The notes under the pieces were generated by a model, which was not told the origin of the DNA, made no database searches, and was given only the letters and a program-made list of their open reading frames with translations. A stretch of 64,000 bases of DNA from Paenarthrobacter sp. AR 02 (GTDB lineage: Bacteria > Actinomycetota > Actinomycetes > Actinomycetales > Micrococcaceae): assembly GCF_021538675.1 (NCBI RefSeq), contig NZ_JAJUKH010000001.1:496001-560000 (forward strand). Direction: 5' to 3'. The stretch's first letter is position 1; every line of letters begins with the position of its first letter. Of the stretch, positions 36,835 to 46,963 are shown one piece after another. The position numbers and the translations under genes are program-made.

Positions 36835-37943
36835 TGGCCTTTTCCATCCAGTTCAAGGACAGCCTCGGCAAAACGAACCACAGGTTTACGACGGCCCAGT
36901 TCCAGCAGGCGTCCCAGCTCAGTCCCTGACGCTACTCCCCGAAGCTCCGGAACCCGGCCCACCAGCGGCAAACTCAAAGAATCCGCAATCAGCGAGGCGT
37001 CGACTGATGTGGAACTGTTTCCGCGGATGAGCAGGCCCGAATCCACTGGCGGGAGTTCTTGCAGGATCCGTGCAGCAGCGACCGCGGACTTCAGGTGGGA
37101 CAGGGCTTGGAGCAGCAATCTGTCGCAGTCCCAAGCGAGCGTCGACGTTCCGTCACCGTTTCGCCCGATGTCCACCACGATGAGCTCGAAACTCCGGCGC
37201 GCGGCATCCATGACGGCAGCCACCGCGCCGGCGTCGGGAGTCGGGACTGCGTCCCGTGTTCCTGGCCACGACAAATAGGCGAACCCTCCGGCGATCGGCA
37301 AGGACTCCCGGAACTGGGTGGGGTCGATGCTTCCCCTGGTTTCTGCGAAGTCCGGCCATCGAAGGCCGGGAATGTCATCTGCCGTCACCGCCAGTTCCAG
37401 CCCACCGCCCCAAGGATCTCCGTCGATGAGCATGGTGCTGATGCCGTGGCTGGCAGCTGCCTGGGCAAGCCAGACCGCGGTGGTAGTGGCGCCTGCCCCG
37501 CCGCTGCCGCCGATGACACCCACCACGTTCCCGCCCGGGTCAGGGGACCCGGACAGGCTGAGGTGTTCGGCCAACCAGCCAGCTGCTTCAGGCAGTACCG
37601 CCACACGTTCGGCTCCCAAGGCAGCTGCCAACCTCCACAGTCCGTCCCCGTCCGAGGCCCTGCCCAGCAGCACCGTCGGCGCTCTTCGCCGCGGTGGTAA
37701 CTCCCGCACGTCACTGCCCACCAGGACGACGGCGGCGCTGTCCCACCCTTGGAGGGCTTCCCCGACATCCGCCGCGGTCCGCAGGCTTCCCCCTGCGGCC
37801 GCAACGATTCGTTTGGCCTCCTCTTGAAGGTAGCTATCACTGGATACGAGGAGGACTTCAACGGCATCCTGAGGCAGCCAGTTGGCACCTACCTCGACAT
37901 CCGGACTCCCGGTTCGTTTTTGCCTTCGATCGTGCTTGCTCAT
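36831..37943 (-). CDS. Ssd/CpaE-like MinD-superfamily protein
   Basis: A 370-residue MinD/ParA-superfamily protein of the septum-site-determining (Ssd, Rv3660c) or CpaE type. After a receiver-like N-terminal domain (about 20-130: VEVLLVSSDSYLQEEAKR), the deviant Walker A segment reads GGSGGAGATTTAVWLAQAAA, with Ala where the P-loop Lys would be. The Walker A' segment (MLIDGDPWGGGLEL) and Asp-containing LIVVDIGRNGD are retained. Such proteins guide pilus or septum position. Start 37943 is preferred (GTGGGG four bases before it). First gene of the leftward operon, divergent from the DNA polymerase. Confidence 0.85.
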   Translation of the reverse strand: MSKHDRRQKRTGSPDVEVGANWLPQDAVEVLLVSSDSYLQEEAKRIVAAAGGSLRTAADVGEALQGWDSAAVVLVGSDVRELPPRRRAPTVLLGRASDGDGLWRLAAALGAERVAVLPEAAGWLAEHLSLSGSPDPGGNVVGVIGGSGGAGATTTAVWLAQAAASHGISTMLIDGDPWGGGLELAVTADDIPGLRWPDFAETRGSIDPTQFRESLPIAGGFAYLSWPGTRDAVPTPDAGAVAAVMDAARRSFELIVVDIGRNGDGTSTLAWDCDRLLLQALSHLKSAVAAARILQELPPVDSGLLIRGNSSTSVDASLIADSLSLPLVGRVPELRGVASGTELGRLLELGRRKPVVRFAEAVLELDGKGQ

Positions 37944-38082
37944 GAACCCCACCATGGCTGCCGGAGACTCCAGCTTGAAGGGCCCATCATCCGTATGTGC
38001 ATAAAGGAGCGCCGCCAGCGGTGTGGAGGACGGGTCGGACCAAGCCCTGTGGAGAAAGGCCACGGCACACCGCCGCACAAGG

Positions 38083-38088
38083 CAGAAT
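38083..38088 (+). promoter_or_regulatory. -10 hexamer of a leaderless promoter
   Basis: CAGAAT seven bases before the ATG at 38096. No ribosome-binding sequence lies between. Confidence 0.4.
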
Positions 38089-38095
38089 GGAAACC

Positions 38096-39787
38096 ATGTA
38101 TTTGCTGCTCGCCGCCCACCAGGAAGGCGCAGCCATACAGAGAATCTCCCCCACGGGAAAAGCTACGGCGGACCCACGCCTTGTCACACGTGGCGAGCTG
38201 CCCGGCGTCGTGCGTGAGATGGAAACCCAGCGGCCCCGCTGGGTGTGGCACCGCGCCCAGGACTGGTACCCGGAACTCCTGGTTCACGGAGTCGAGCTGG
38301 AACGGTGCCACGATCTGGCCTTGTGTGGGGCGATCCTGGCCCATTCGGAGTTCACAGCCCACACGGACTACGCAAAGAACGCCGTGAAGCTCACTCAGGA
38401 CGACGATGCGACACCTCCCCGCGTCCTGCAGCCCCCGCCGCCGCCCGCCGACCAAGGCGCCCTCTTCGATGACATCGTCACCTCAGCTCCGAAAGCCGGC
38501 CTGGCTGAGCTCAAGGAAGAGTTCACGGCCCAACAGCATGCCGTCGCCCAGGTGTCCACGGACCAGCAGCAGCGGCAGCGCCTCCAACTGCTGCTCGCCG
38601 CTGAGTCAGCCTGCGCCATCATCGCCGTCGAGATGCAACACGCCGGTGTCCCATGGCGGGAGGAGCTCCATCAACAGATCCTGGCGGATGTCCTCGGGCC
38701 ACGGCCCCAACCAGGACACCGGCCGCCAGCACTTGAGGCCCTGTGCGCCGAGCTCCGCAGCATCCTGAACTCCCCTGGTTTGAACCCCGACTCCCCGCAG
38801 GACCTCATGCGGGCCCTGCACCGGAACGGTATCGAAGTAAAAAGTACGCGGCAGTGGGAGCTTCAGGAGTCGAAGCACCCTGCCATCCAGCCGTTGCTGG
38901 CCTACAAGAAGCTGTCGCGCCTGCACACGGCCAACGGCTGGGCCTGGCTGGACGCCTGGGTGAGTGGCGGCCGGTTCCACCCGGAGTACGTCGTGGGCGG
39001 AGTAGTTTCAGGGCGCTGGGCTTCCCGCGGTGGTGGTGCCCTGCAGATACCGCGCAACATCCGGGCAGCAGTCCACGCCGATCCCGGTCATAAGCTCATC
39101 GTCGCTGACGCCTCCCAGCTGGAACCCCGCGTCCTGGTGGCACTGGCGCAGGACAACAAAATGGCCGAAGCGGCACGGGACAAGGACCTCTACGCAGGTA
39201 TCGCGGCGCAAGGGTTTGGTGGTGACCGAGCCAAGGCGAAGATTGCGCTCCTGGGCGCGATCTATGGCGCTACCACCGGCGAATCGGGCAGGCTCATGCC
39301 CCAGCTCACGCGCACCTATCCCCGCGCGGTGGGGTTCGTGGAACAGGCGGCCCGCGAGGGCGAAGCGGGCCGGACCGTGACGACGAGGCTCGGGCGAAGC
39401 AGCCCACCCCCGTCAGTCGGTTGGTTACGGAGCCGGCAATCCACCACCGCCGAGGAGCAGCGCCGGGCGGACAGCCTGGCACGCTCACGCGGCCGCTTCA
39501 CCCGCAACTTCGTGGTCCAGGGCTCCGCGGCCGAATGGGCGGCGTGCTGGCTCGCTGAATTACGACGGCGGCTGCGGGCTTTCCGGGCCGACGGATTGCC
39601 CTCCGGTGAACTCGTCTTCTTCCTGCACGACGAAGTCATGGTTCACGCGCCTGACGACGCTGTGGACGACTGCATCAGGGCCATCGAAGAGGCTGCGGCA
39701 GCGGCGAAGCTGCTCATGTTCGGGCAGGTGCCGGTGGAGTTCCCGGTGAGTGTCGCCGTCGTCGATTCCTACGACAAGGCCAAGTAA
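38096..39787 (+). CDS. family-A DNA polymerase lacking the 5' nuclease (bifunctional 3'-5' exonuclease/polymerase-like)
   Basis: A 563-residue protein related to DNA polymerase I but without the 5'-3' nuclease, and with an N-terminal 3'-5' exonuclease-like domain that shows no clear DEDD set. Motif A is LIVADASQLEPRVLVAL, motif B is DRAKAKIALLGAIYGATTG and motif C is FFLHDEVMVH. The key Asp, Lys, Tyr and His-Asp-Glu positions are kept. The Phe of the O-helix (E. coli Phe762) is Leu and the usual Ile-Glu-Leu of motif A is Leu-Glu-Pro. It is therefore probably an active accessory polymerase. The METM start nine bases upstream is the alternative. Confidence 0.83.
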   Translation: MYLLLAAHQEGAAIQRISPTGKATADPRLVTRGELPGVVREMETQRPRWVWHRAQDWYPELLVHGVELERCHDLALCGAILAHSEFTAHTDYAKNAVKLTQDDDATPPRVLQPPPPPADQGALFDDIVTSAPKAGLAELKEEFTAQQHAVAQVSTDQQQRQRLQLLLAAESACAIIAVEMQHAGVPWREELHQQILADVLGPRPQPGHRPPALEALCAELRSILNSPGLNPDSPQDLMRALHRNGIEVKSTRQWELQESKHPAIQPLLAYKKLSRLHTANGWAWLDAWVSGGRFHPEYVVGGVVSGRWASRGGGALQIPRNIRAAVHADPGHKLIVADASQLEPRVLVALAQDNKMAEAARDKDLYAGIAAQGFGGDRAKAKIALLGAIYGATTGESGRLMPQLTRTYPRAVGFVEQAAREGEAGRTVTTRLGRSSPPPSVGWLRSRQSTTAEEQRRADSLARSRGRFTRNFVVQGSAAEWAACWLAELRRRLRAFRADGLPSGELVFFLHDEVMVHAPDDAVDDCIRAIEEAAAAAKLLMFGQVPVEFPVSVAVVDSYDKAK

Positions 39788-39829
39788 CCGGAAGAGCTCA
39801 GGGCCCTGCACGGCACCTTCGGGGCCTTG

Positions 39830-40507
39830 TTAGAGATCGATGTCGTGGAGCTTGTTCTGGTCCCACGGAACGGTCCAGCCCAGTTCATCGAAAAGGCCGC
39901 TCAGGACCATTCCGGTGAAGCCCCACACCAACACGCCATTAACGGTGAAGCCAGGGCTGGTATACGTGCGGCCGAACCGCGAGATGGTGGCGCTGACACG
40001 GTTGACCGGGTCCAGCAGGTCCCGGACGGGTACCCGGAAAACCTGGGCAGATTCGCCATAGTCCACCACGCGAACAGGTGACGGGGCATCCCACCAGGCC
40101 AGCACCGGAGTGACCCGGAAGTTGCTGCGGATAAGTCCGAGCTCAGGCATCACACCGAGCACACGGACACCGCTGGCATCCAAACCGGTTTCTTCCACGG
40201 CTTCCCGCAGGGCCGCGGCAACCACCGATTCGTCTTCCGGGTCCACACTGCCGCCGGGAAAGGCCACCTGCCCTGGATGGTCGTCAAGGGTGTGCGCCCG
40301 CTCCAACAGGAGGACGTCAAGGTCGGCCGGGGCGATGGGACGCCCGGATTCTGCGGGCACGTTGTCCAGCACGCCGAACAACATCAGGACAGCGGCAGCA
40401 CGGTTTGTCTCCTCAAGGACGGGCAGCTGGGCCCACAGGCGTGAGGTCTGTTGCTCGCCGGACTCGTAGCGGGCAACGAGTGCTGACAACTCCTCAAGCG
40501 CGGTCAC
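39830..40507 (-). CDS. NUDIX hydrolase, CoA pyrophosphatase-like
   Basis: A 225-residue NUDIX protein. The Nudix box begins at [18 protein letters not shown] and continues [10 protein letters not shown], the full GX5EX7REUXEEXGU pattern, and the flanking layout ([21 protein letters not shown]) is that of CoA pyrophosphatases. It probably cleaves CoA or a related nucleotide. The start overlaps the endonuclease III stop (ATGA), so the two are coupled; the same pair occurs in mycobacteria. Confidence 0.9.
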   Translation of the reverse strand: MTALEELSALVARYESGEQQTSRLWAQLPVLEETNRAAAVLMLFGVLDNVPAESGRPIAPADLDVLLLERAHTLDDHPGQVAFPGGSVDPEDESVVAAALREAVEETGLDASGVRVLGVMPELGLIRSNFRVTPVLAWWDAPSPVRVVDYGESAQVFRVPVRDLLDPVNRVSATISRFGRTYTSPGFTVNGVLVWGFTGMVLSGLFDELGWTVPWDQNKLHDIDL

Positions 40508-41298
40508 CCGGGCCTCCTTTGAGATTCCATGCGGATTTCCGCGGCCCGATGGGTCTCAGCCAGCAACCGTTCCAGCAATGCTTCATTTCCGGGGGCGAGC
40601 TCATACTTCAGCAGCTTGGCCGCTTTGACGGGATCCGTTTCACCGTCGCCGTAGCTCGGGCAGAGGCTGGCGACAGGGCAGGCACCGCACGCCGGCTTCT
40701 TGGCATGGCAGATCCTGCGTCCGTGGAACACCACGCGGTGCGAGAGCATGGTCCAGTCCCGACGCTCAAACAGCTCGGCTACATCAAATTCGATCTTCAC
40801 CGGATCATCCGACGCAGTCCAGCCGAACCGTCGTGCCAAGCGTCCAAAGTGCGTGTCGACGGTGATCCCGGGAACGCCGAAGGCATTGCCCAGGACAACG
40901 TTGGCGGTCTTTCGCCCGACTCCCGGCAGCGTTACCAGGTCGTCCAACCGACCCGGGACCTCGCCGTCGTACTCGTCCACCAAACGGGTGCTGAGCGCCA
41001 GGACATTGCGGGCTTTTGCCCTGAAGAAACCCGTGGGCTGAAGGATTGCTTCAAGTTCAAAAGGGTCCGCTTCAGCCATGGTCCGTGCGTCCGGGTAGCG
41101 GGCAAACAGGATCTTGGTGACCTGGTTGACCAGGACGTCGGTTGTCTGGGCGGAAAGGACTGTGGCCACGACCAGTTCGAACGGGTTCCGGAAGTCCAGC
41201 TCCGCATGCGCGTAAGGGTACTTCTCGGCGAGAACCCTGTTGATCTTGCGTGCCCGGCGTTTGAGTGCGAGGAGCGAACCAGCTTCGGCGGTGGCCAC
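40504..41298 (-). CDS. nth: endonuclease III
   Basis: A 264-residue DNA glycosylase/AP lyase for oxidised pyrimidines. The helix-hairpin-helix [18 protein letters not shown] contains the catalytic Lys, and the Asp follows in [14 protein letters not shown]. The iron-sulfur cluster is the C-X6-C-X2-C-X5-C set in [17 protein letters not shown]. The start is GTG at 41298. About 30 residues longer at the C-terminus than the E. coli enzyme. Confidence 0.95.
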   Translation of the reverse strand: MATAEAGSLLALKRRARKINRVLAEKYPYAHAELDFRNPFELVVATVLSAQTTDVLVNQVTKILFARYPDARTMAEADPFELEAILQPTGFFRAKARNVLALSTRLVDEYDGEVPGRLDDLVTLPGVGRKTANVVLGNAFGVPGITVDTHFGRLARRFGWTASDDPVKIEFDVAELFERRDWTMLSHRVVFHGRRICHAKKPACGACPVASLCPSYGDGETDPVKAAKLLKYELAPGNEALLERLLAETHRAAEIRMESQRRPG

Positions 41299-41309
41299 GG
41301 CGTCCCCGC

Positions 41310-42689
41310 CTAGCCGCGTTCGATGTTGCTGAGCTCCCTGAGGACCCCAACCTTGCCGTCAGTGTCCTGAACCAGGAACTCGTGACCGCGGTCCTCCAAC
41401 GCGAGGACCCATCCGCCGGGTTCGATGGTGAAGGAAGGAGCGCCGGAGTGTTCGTCGTACGCCGTGCGTGGCTGGGCGACAGCGAACCAGAAGGCCTCAT
41501 ACGCGGGGGAATCGGATTCCTCCGGACGGCTTGCCGGGTCCACGGTGGCGCCGATGGAGTCGCTGACGCGCCGGGTGTCACCGGAAACGATGGGAGTAGC
41601 CATCGTGGCAGCCCACGGCTGCTGGGCGTTGGTCGGCTGCTGCGCGGTCGGCTGGGCGTTGGCCGGCTGGGCCGGTCCTGCCTCCGCGGGCCCCGGCTGC
41701 GCCGCGGGCTGAGCGGCGTGCTGGGTAGTTGCCGGCTCCGGAGCAGACGCCGGGGCCTTGCCATCTTCGCTGGACGCAACTGCTCCGTTTGAGGTGGCCG
41801 GTTGAGCCACAGGTGTTGCGGGCGATGCACCAGCACCGGAGGCAGCAGGCGCCGAACCGGAGCCGGCGTCGGCTGAATGAACGACGGCGGAGGCCGCGGT
41901 GGCAGCTGACGGCTCTGTATTTGCGGAAGCGGCCGGCGCCAACGGGCTGGAACCCGCGGCAGCGGCCGAACCGACGGCAGCACTGGAACCAGCGGCAGCG
42001 CCGGCTATTCCCGATGAAACTACGGGACCCGGAGCCTGGTATCCGGCAGCCGATCCTTCAAAGCCCGGAGTGGACGGAGTTGCGGCCGGCTTGGGCGCTT
42101 TCGGCGCCTTGGGAGCGGCAGGCTTACGGCTAGGCACAACCGCTTCACGGGCAATAACGTGCGCCGGCGTCTCGACACGCCCCTTGAAATCAGCGGAGAG
42201 CCACGGAAGATGAGGGCCAAGAACTGTCGCAGCCAGCAGGCCCACCGAACCAACCAACCCCAGCAGCACACCACCGTTGAAGGAGTCGGCGATCGTCAGG
42301 AAAAACAGCGGGAAAGCGAAGGAAGCCGTGACCGATGCAAACTGGTCAATGGACAGGGAGCCGATGCGCACAACGGTTTTTGGCTGCAACCTGCGGGCTA
42401 CGAACAGTGCCGTCACGACCAAGGGCAGGATGATGCCGAGCAGCAGGAAGAACAGGTTCCCAAGGTTCCAGAGGTTGTAGCGCTCTCCGAACATCGGCAG
42501 GAGGGATGCCACGAACATCAGGAGGGTGGAGCCGAACACGGTGAGGTCCCGGATGGTAAAAGGACCGGCGACAGCGTCGAACTTCGACGGCTTCCCGTCA
42601 GCGGTGCCACTTGCAGGGGTGGCCGTGCCAGCCGTGGTGTCCGGTCCCGTCGGTTGTGAGTCGTGCGGGCCTGGGCTCAGCTGGTTCAT
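41310..42689 (-). CDS. membrane protein with long Ala/Pro-rich linker and C-terminal domain, unknown function
   Basis: A 459-residue protein. Residues 1-40 are polar; four hydrophobic segments follow (around 45-160: [39 protein letters not shown], then two more). Next comes a roughly 200-residue low-complexity stretch of Ala, Pro, Gly, Gln and Ser. The last 75 residues form a compact domain ([19 protein letters not shown] to [14 protein letters not shown]) with a small beta-barrel-like pattern. Start 42689 has AAGGAG. It precedes nth in the same direction with an 11-nt gap. I do not recognise a family; a membrane-anchored cytosolic domain on a flexible tether is what the sequence shows. Confidence 0.8.
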   Translation of the reverse strand: MNQLSPGPHDSQPTGPDTTAGTATPASGTADGKPSKFDAVAGPFTIRDLTVFGSTLLMFVASLLPMFGERYNLWNLGNLFFLLLGIILPLVVTALFVARRLQPKTVVRIGSLSIDQFASVTASFAFPLFFLTIADSFNGGVLLGLVGSVGLLAATVLGPHLPWLSADFKGRVETPAHVIAREAVVPSRKPAAPKAPKAPKPAATPSTPGFEGSAAGYQAPGPVVSSGIAGAAAGSSAAVGSAAAAGSSPLAPAASANTEPSAATAASAVVHSADAGSGSAPAASGAGASPATPVAQPATSNGAVASSEDGKAPASAPEPATTQHAAQPAAQPGPAEAGPAQPANAQPTAQQPTNAQQPWAATMATPIVSGDTRRVSDSIGATVDPASRPEESDSPAYEAFWFAVAQPRTAYDEHSGAPSFTIEPGGWVLALEDRGHEFLVQDTDGKVGVLRELSNIERG

Positions 42690-43164
42690 CTGTTTCTCCT
42701 TCGTACGGCGGCGCCTTGGACAGTCCGGCCCGGTTATCTCCGCAGGATTCTGCAGGAAACCGGACACGCCAGAAGATGGGTTCCAAGGCTTCTTCAGCCT
42801 ATGCCACCCCACTGACAGGGTTCCAGCGGAAAACGGTCATACGGCTTCGCCCACAGCAAACTCCAAGGTCCCTTACAGAGTTCGCCGGCAAACTCCCGCC
42901 CCAACAGCGTGAGCCAGGGCCCGCCGCCGTCGTCGTCATGTAAACGGTTCCTCACGGCTCCAGCCGCCATTCGGCGCTAAATGTGCGCCGCTCACGGCCG
43001 CGTTTGTGACCACGCACACGTAGGACCTTCCAAAGAGATAGTGTTGTTGGCGGACAGCACTCTGCGGACCTTCCGCGGGACCTGCGCGACGCCGGGGAAC
43101 GGCTCGCGCACGGACCCATGGAAAGGATCCGCGAAGCAAAGATCGATGAATAATGAGGTTCACC
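42690..43164. other. 475-bp divergent gap between the membrane protein gene and acs
   Basis: No gene is supported here: open frames lack family resemblance and ribosome sites. It must hold the promoters of both divergent genes. A TGTGA-N6-ACACG element (43003-43018) is a half match to the Crp/GlxR consensus TGTGA-N6-TCACA. That would fit acs control by the Crp encoded at 58513, but the match is imperfect. Confidence 0.4.
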
Positions 43165-45168
43165 ATGTCCCAGGACACCACCGGATCCACACACGTCGAG
43201 GCCCTTGAAAACCTCCTTCACGAGAACCGCAAGTTCGCGCCGTCGGCAGAGTTCGCGGCCAACGCCGTCGCAAGTGCTGACGCCTATGCAGAGGCTGAGG
43301 CGGATCGCCCCGCGTTCTGGGCCAAGCAGGCCCGCGAGCTGCTGACCTGGGACAAGGACTTCACTGAAGCCCTCGCCTGGTCCAACCCGCCGTTTGCCAA
43401 ATGGTTCGTCGGTGGCGAGGTTAACGCCGCCTATAACGCGCTGGACCGGCACGTGGAGAACGGACTGGGCGACCGCGTTGCCATCTACTTCGAAGGCGAA
43501 CCCGGCGACACCCGCACCTACACGTACGCGGAGCTGACAGAAGCGGTCAAGAAGGCCGCCAACGCTTTCGAGGCCCTCGGCGTGGCGAAGGGTGACCGCG
43601 TGGCCGTGTACCTGCCCATGATTCCCGAGGCCGTCATCACGCTGCTTGCCTGCGCCCGGATCGGTGCTGTGCACTCCGTGGTGTTCGGCGGGTTCTCCGC
43701 AGATGCCCTGCGTTCCAGGATCGAGGACGCCGAAGCCAAGCTCGTTGTCACTGCCGATGGCACCTACCGCCGTGGCAAGCCCTCCCCGCTCAAGCCCGCC
43801 GTGGACGAAGCCCTCTCCAAAGAGGGCCACACCGTTCAGAATGTCATCGTGGTCAAGCGCAACGGCGAGGACGTCAACTGGGTGGAAGGCCGCGACCTCT
43901 GGTGGTCCGAGACGGTTGACAAGGCAGATACCGAACACACCGCCGTCGGTCACGACTCCGAACACCCGCTGTTCATCCTTTACACCTCCGGCACCACCGG
44001 CAAGCCCAAGGGCATCCTGCACACCACTGGCGGCTACCTCACGCAGGGCGCGTACACGCACAAGGCCGTGTTCGATCTGCACCCGGAAACCGATGTGTAC
44101 TGGTGCACCGCCGACGTCGGATGGGTCACCGGGCACTCGTACGTCACCTACGCGCCGCTCATCAACGGCGCCACCCAGGTCATGTACGAAGGCACCCCGG
44201 ACTCCCCGCACCAGGGCCGCTGGTGGGAGATTGTGGAGAAGTACAAGGTCTCCATCCTCTACACGGCACCCACGGCGATCCGCACATTCATGAAGTGGGG
44301 TCGCGAGATCCCGGACAAGTACGATCTCTCCTCCATCCGTGTCCTGGGCTCCGTGGGCGAATCCATCAACCCCGAGGCCTGGATGTGGTACCGCGACGTG
44401 ATCGGCGGGAACGCCGGCAAGAACGGTGAGAAGAAGGAGAACCCGGCACCGATCGTGGACACCTGGTGGCAGACCGAAACCGGCGCCCAGATGATCGCAC
44501 CGCTGCCCGGCGTCACAGCCACCAAGCCCGGCTCGGCGCAGGTCCCGCTGCCCGGTATCGCCGTGGACGTCGTGGATGAGAACGGCGCCTCGGTGGCCAA
44601 CGGAGAAGGCGGCTACCTGGTGGTCCGCGAACCGTGGCCCTCCATGCTTCGCGGAATCTGGGGCGACCCCGAGCGTTTCAAGGACACCTACTGGTCCCGG
44701 TTCGAGGCCATGTACTTCGCCGGCGATGGTGCCAAGAAGGACGAGGACGGCGACGTCTGGCTCCTTGGCCGCGTTGACGACGTCATGAACGTCTCCGGCC
44801 ACCGGCTCTCCACCACCGAGATCGAGTCCGCCCTTGTCAGCCACCCGTCCGTCGCCGAAGCCGCCGTGGTTGGTGCCGCTGATGAGACCACGGGACAGGC
44901 CGTCGTCGCGTTCGTCATCCTCCGCGGTGACGCCGTGAACAACGGCGACGAAACCGTGCTGGAACTTCGCAACCATGTGGGCAAGGAAATCGGTCCGATC
45001 GCCAAGCCCAAGCAGCTCCTGATCGTGCCGGAACTTCCCAAGACGCGTTCCGGCAAGATCGTCCGCCGCTTGCTCAAGGACATCGCAGAAGGCCGCGACA
45101 CCGGCGATGCCACCACCTTGGCAGACCCCGGCATCATGACCCAGATCGCGGAGTCGCTCCGCAAGTAG
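43165..45168 (+). CDS. acs: acetyl-CoA synthetase
   Basis: A 667-residue AMP-forming enzyme that activates acetate to acetyl-CoA. The ATP-binding loop is [20 protein letters not shown]; further core motifs are [10 protein letters not shown] and VSGHRLST. The conserved Lys whose acetylation inactivates the enzyme is in [13 protein letters not shown]. The start at 43165 (AGG six bases before) is preferred over the ATG at 43153. In related bacteria an AcuC-type deacetylase reactivates Acs; such a gene is present at 15131-16357. Confidence 0.96.
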   Translation: MSQDTTGSTHVEALENLLHENRKFAPSAEFAANAVASADAYAEAEADRPAFWAKQARELLTWDKDFTEALAWSNPPFAKWFVGGEVNAAYNALDRHVENGLGDRVAIYFEGEPGDTRTYTYAELTEAVKKAANAFEALGVAKGDRVAVYLPMIPEAVITLLACARIGAVHSVVFGGFSADALRSRIEDAEAKLVVTADGTYRRGKPSPLKPAVDEALSKEGHTVQNVIVVKRNGEDVNWVEGRDLWWSETVDKADTEHTAVGHDSEHPLFILYTSGTTGKPKGILHTTGGYLTQGAYTHKAVFDLHPETDVYWCTADVGWVTGHSYVTYAPLINGATQVMYEGTPDSPHQGRWWEIVEKYKVSILYTAPTAIRTFMKWGREIPDKYDLSSIRVLGSVGESINPEAWMWYRDVIGGNAGKNGEKKENPAPIVDTWWQTETGAQMIAPLPGVTATKPGSAQVPLPGIAVDVVDENGASVANGEGGYLVVREPWPSMLRGIWGDPERFKDTYWSRFEAMYFAGDGAKKDEDGDVWLLGRVDDVMNVSGHRLSTTEIESALVSHPSVAEAAVVGAADETTGQAVVAFVILRGDAVNNGDETVLELRNHVGKEIGPIAKPKQLLIVPELPKTRSGKIVRRLLKDIAEGRDTGDATTLADPGIMTQIAESLRK

Positions 45169-45188
45169 CGTTATCCGGTCCTGATCAA

Positions 45189-45228
45189 CGACGGCGCCGC
45201 TCGCCCCACGGGGTGAGTGGCGCCGTCG
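45189..45228. terminator. strong GC hairpin after acs
   Basis: A stem of about 18 bp with two G-T pairs, left arm starting CGACGGCGCCGCTCGCCCC and right arm GGGGTGAGTGGCGCCGTCG, with a loop of two to four bases. It lies 21 nt after the acs stop. No T-run. Confidence 0.75.
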
Positions 45229-45333
45229 TGCGTTCCAGCTGGGCGCGGTGCCTTACCGGCCTCGGCGAGTCCCGCGTCCTAGACTGGAGCCAGACCCAGC
45301 CCCACTTTTGACGAGGTTCCCAGAAAGGCCCTG

Positions 45334-46131
45334 ATGCTTCAGGCAGCACGCCACTCCGCCATCATCGACGCCGTCCAGCGCGAACGCGTCGTAAGGGTCT
45401 CTGACCTCGCCCAACTCCTTGGCGTCTCCCCCATGACCGTGCGGCGCGACATCGAAGCCCTCGAGGAATCCGGCCGGGTGGAGCGAATCCACGGTGGCGC
45501 CAAACTGCCAGGTGATGCCAGCACCCACGAACCCGGATTCGAGCTCAAGTCCACGCAGCTGACCGCCGAGAAGCACGCGATCGCCGTAGAAGCAGCTTCC
45601 CTGGTGCAGGAAGGCATGGCGATCGGTCTCGGTGCCGGCACCACCACCTGGGCACTGGCGAAGGAACTCGTCAACGGTCCCCGCATCACAGTCGTGACCA
45701 ACTCTGTCCGAATTGCCGACCTTTTTCATCACGGCGCTTCCTCCGGTCCTGCCCGGTTTGGTTCCACCGTCATCCTGATTGGCGGCGAGCGGACGCCATC
45801 GGACGCGTTGGTGGGACCCATTGCTACCGCCTCCTTGAAGCAACTCCACCTGGACGTCCTGTTCCTTGGTGTCCACGGCATGGATGCCCACGCGGGCTTC
45901 ACTACCCCCAACCTCCTCGAAGCCGAGACCAACCGTGCGTTCATGGCCTCCGCCCGGAGCACGGTGATCCTGGCCGATCACAGCAAATGGGGCGTCGTGG
46001 GCATCGCTTCGATCGCCCAGTTGGAGGAGGCCGACGAACTCATCACAGACTCATTGCTGGGTGAAGACGCCCGGCGGGTGCTGGATGAGAACGTGGCGAA
46101 GCTTCGGATCGCGGAGACCCAACCCAGCTAG
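45334..46131 (+). CDS. DeoR-family transcriptional regulator
   Basis: A 265-residue regulator: N-terminal HTH (VVRVSDLAQLLGVSPMTVRRDIEALEE) and a sugar-phosphate sensor domain with the GLGAGTTTWALAKEL loop and the LGVHGMDAHAGFTTPN and VILADHSKWG motifs. Family members respond to phosphorylated sugars. Start 45334 has AAAGG. The target is not apparent: the ABC pair 92 bp downstream is not a sugar transporter. Its position directly after the conserved acs gene marks the left edge of the accessory region. Confidence 0.9.
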   Translation: MLQAARHSAIIDAVQRERVVRVSDLAQLLGVSPMTVRRDIEALEESGRVERIHGGAKLPGDASTHEPGFELKSTQLTAEKHAIAVEAASLVQEGMAIGLGAGTTTWALAKELVNGPRITVVTNSVRIADLFHHGASSGPARFGSTVILIGGERTPSDALVGPIATASLKQLHLDVLFLGVHGMDAHAGFTTPNLLEAETNRAFMASARSTVILADHSKWGVVGIASIAQLEEADELITDSLLGEDARRVLDENVAKLRIAETQPS

Positions 46132-46222
46132 GCCGACTCTCATACCGCGGGTGGATGGCTGGCCGCGGAGTTCAACCGGTGGACTGACGCGGGGAGATGT
46201 CCCGTTTCGGGATGCTGGATAT

Positions 46223-46963
46223 ATGAACGCCATCCTCCACGCCCAGCAGCTCACCAAGCACTATCCCGGCAGCCTCGCCCTGGACCACGTCGACTTCACT
46301 GCGAACACCGGCGAATCCATTGCGATCATTGGACCCTCGGGGTCGGGCAAGACCACTCTGTTGCACTGCCTCGCCGGGATTTTGAGGCCCGACGCCGGTT
46401 CGGTCACCTTGAACACTCCCTCGTCGCCGCTGCGCCTGGACACCTTGGGTGACGCAGCGTTGTCGCGGCTCCGGAGGGAAGAATTCGGCTTCGTTTTCCA
46501 ACAAGGCATGCTCCTTCCTGAGCTGACGGCCATCGAAAACGTGGCCCTCGCGCTGATGCTGAACGGCACTGACAGGGCCACCTCCGAATCCCGGGCCGCG
46601 GAATGGCTGGCTGCACTGGGCCTCGGCGGGATGGAACAGCGACGCCTTGGCGAACTCTCCGGCGGCCAGGTCCAGCGCGTCGCCATCGCCCGGGCCCAAG
46701 TGACCGGCGCGCGGGTGGTCTTTGCCGATGAACCCACTGGAGCCTTGGATTCAGCCACATCCAGCGAAGTGCTGGACATACTGCTGGGTTCTGTTGCAGC
46801 AAATGGCCGGACCCTGCTGGTGGTTACCCACGATCCCAACGTTGCTGCCCGTTGCCGGCGCGTCGTGGAACTGCGGGACGGCCGGATCGTGGCCGACACC
46901 GGTGGACCCTCCACCCCAGCCGCGTCCGCAGCAACCAACTTCAAAGGTGCCTTCAATGTCTAG
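46223..46963 (+). CDS. ABC transporter ATP-binding protein (LolD/MacB-like)
   Basis: A 246-residue ATPase with Walker A IIGPSGSGKTTLLHCLAG, signature LGELSGGQVQRVAIARA, Walker B VVFADEPTGALD and H-loop LLVVTHDP. It overlaps by 8 nt the FtsX-like permease gene that follows, so both form one exporter of the type that moves lipids, peptides or drugs. The start at 46223 is chosen because the family N-terminus (LHAQQLTKHYPGS) begins there. Confidence 0.9.
   Translation: MNAILHAQQLTKHYPGSLALDHVDFTANTGESIAIIGPSGSGKTTLLHCLAGILRPDAGSVTLNTPSSPLRLDTLGDAALSRLRREEFGFVFQQGMLLPELTAIENVALALMLNGTDRATSESRAAEWLAALGLGGMEQRRLGELSGGQVQRVAIARAQVTGARVVFADEPTGALDSATSSEVLDILLGSVAANGRTLLVVTHDPNVAARCRRVVELRDGRIVADTGGPSTPAASAATNFKGAFNV

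Noticed and set aside
39788..39829. Terminator between the polymerase and NUDIX genes
   Set aside because: Only a 10-bp self-complementary stretch (CAGGGCCCTG) without room for a loop; too weak to call.
42952..44976. 674-codon open frame on the minus strand
   Set aside because: Antisense of acs; the protein is Gly/Val/His-rich with no recognisable domain.
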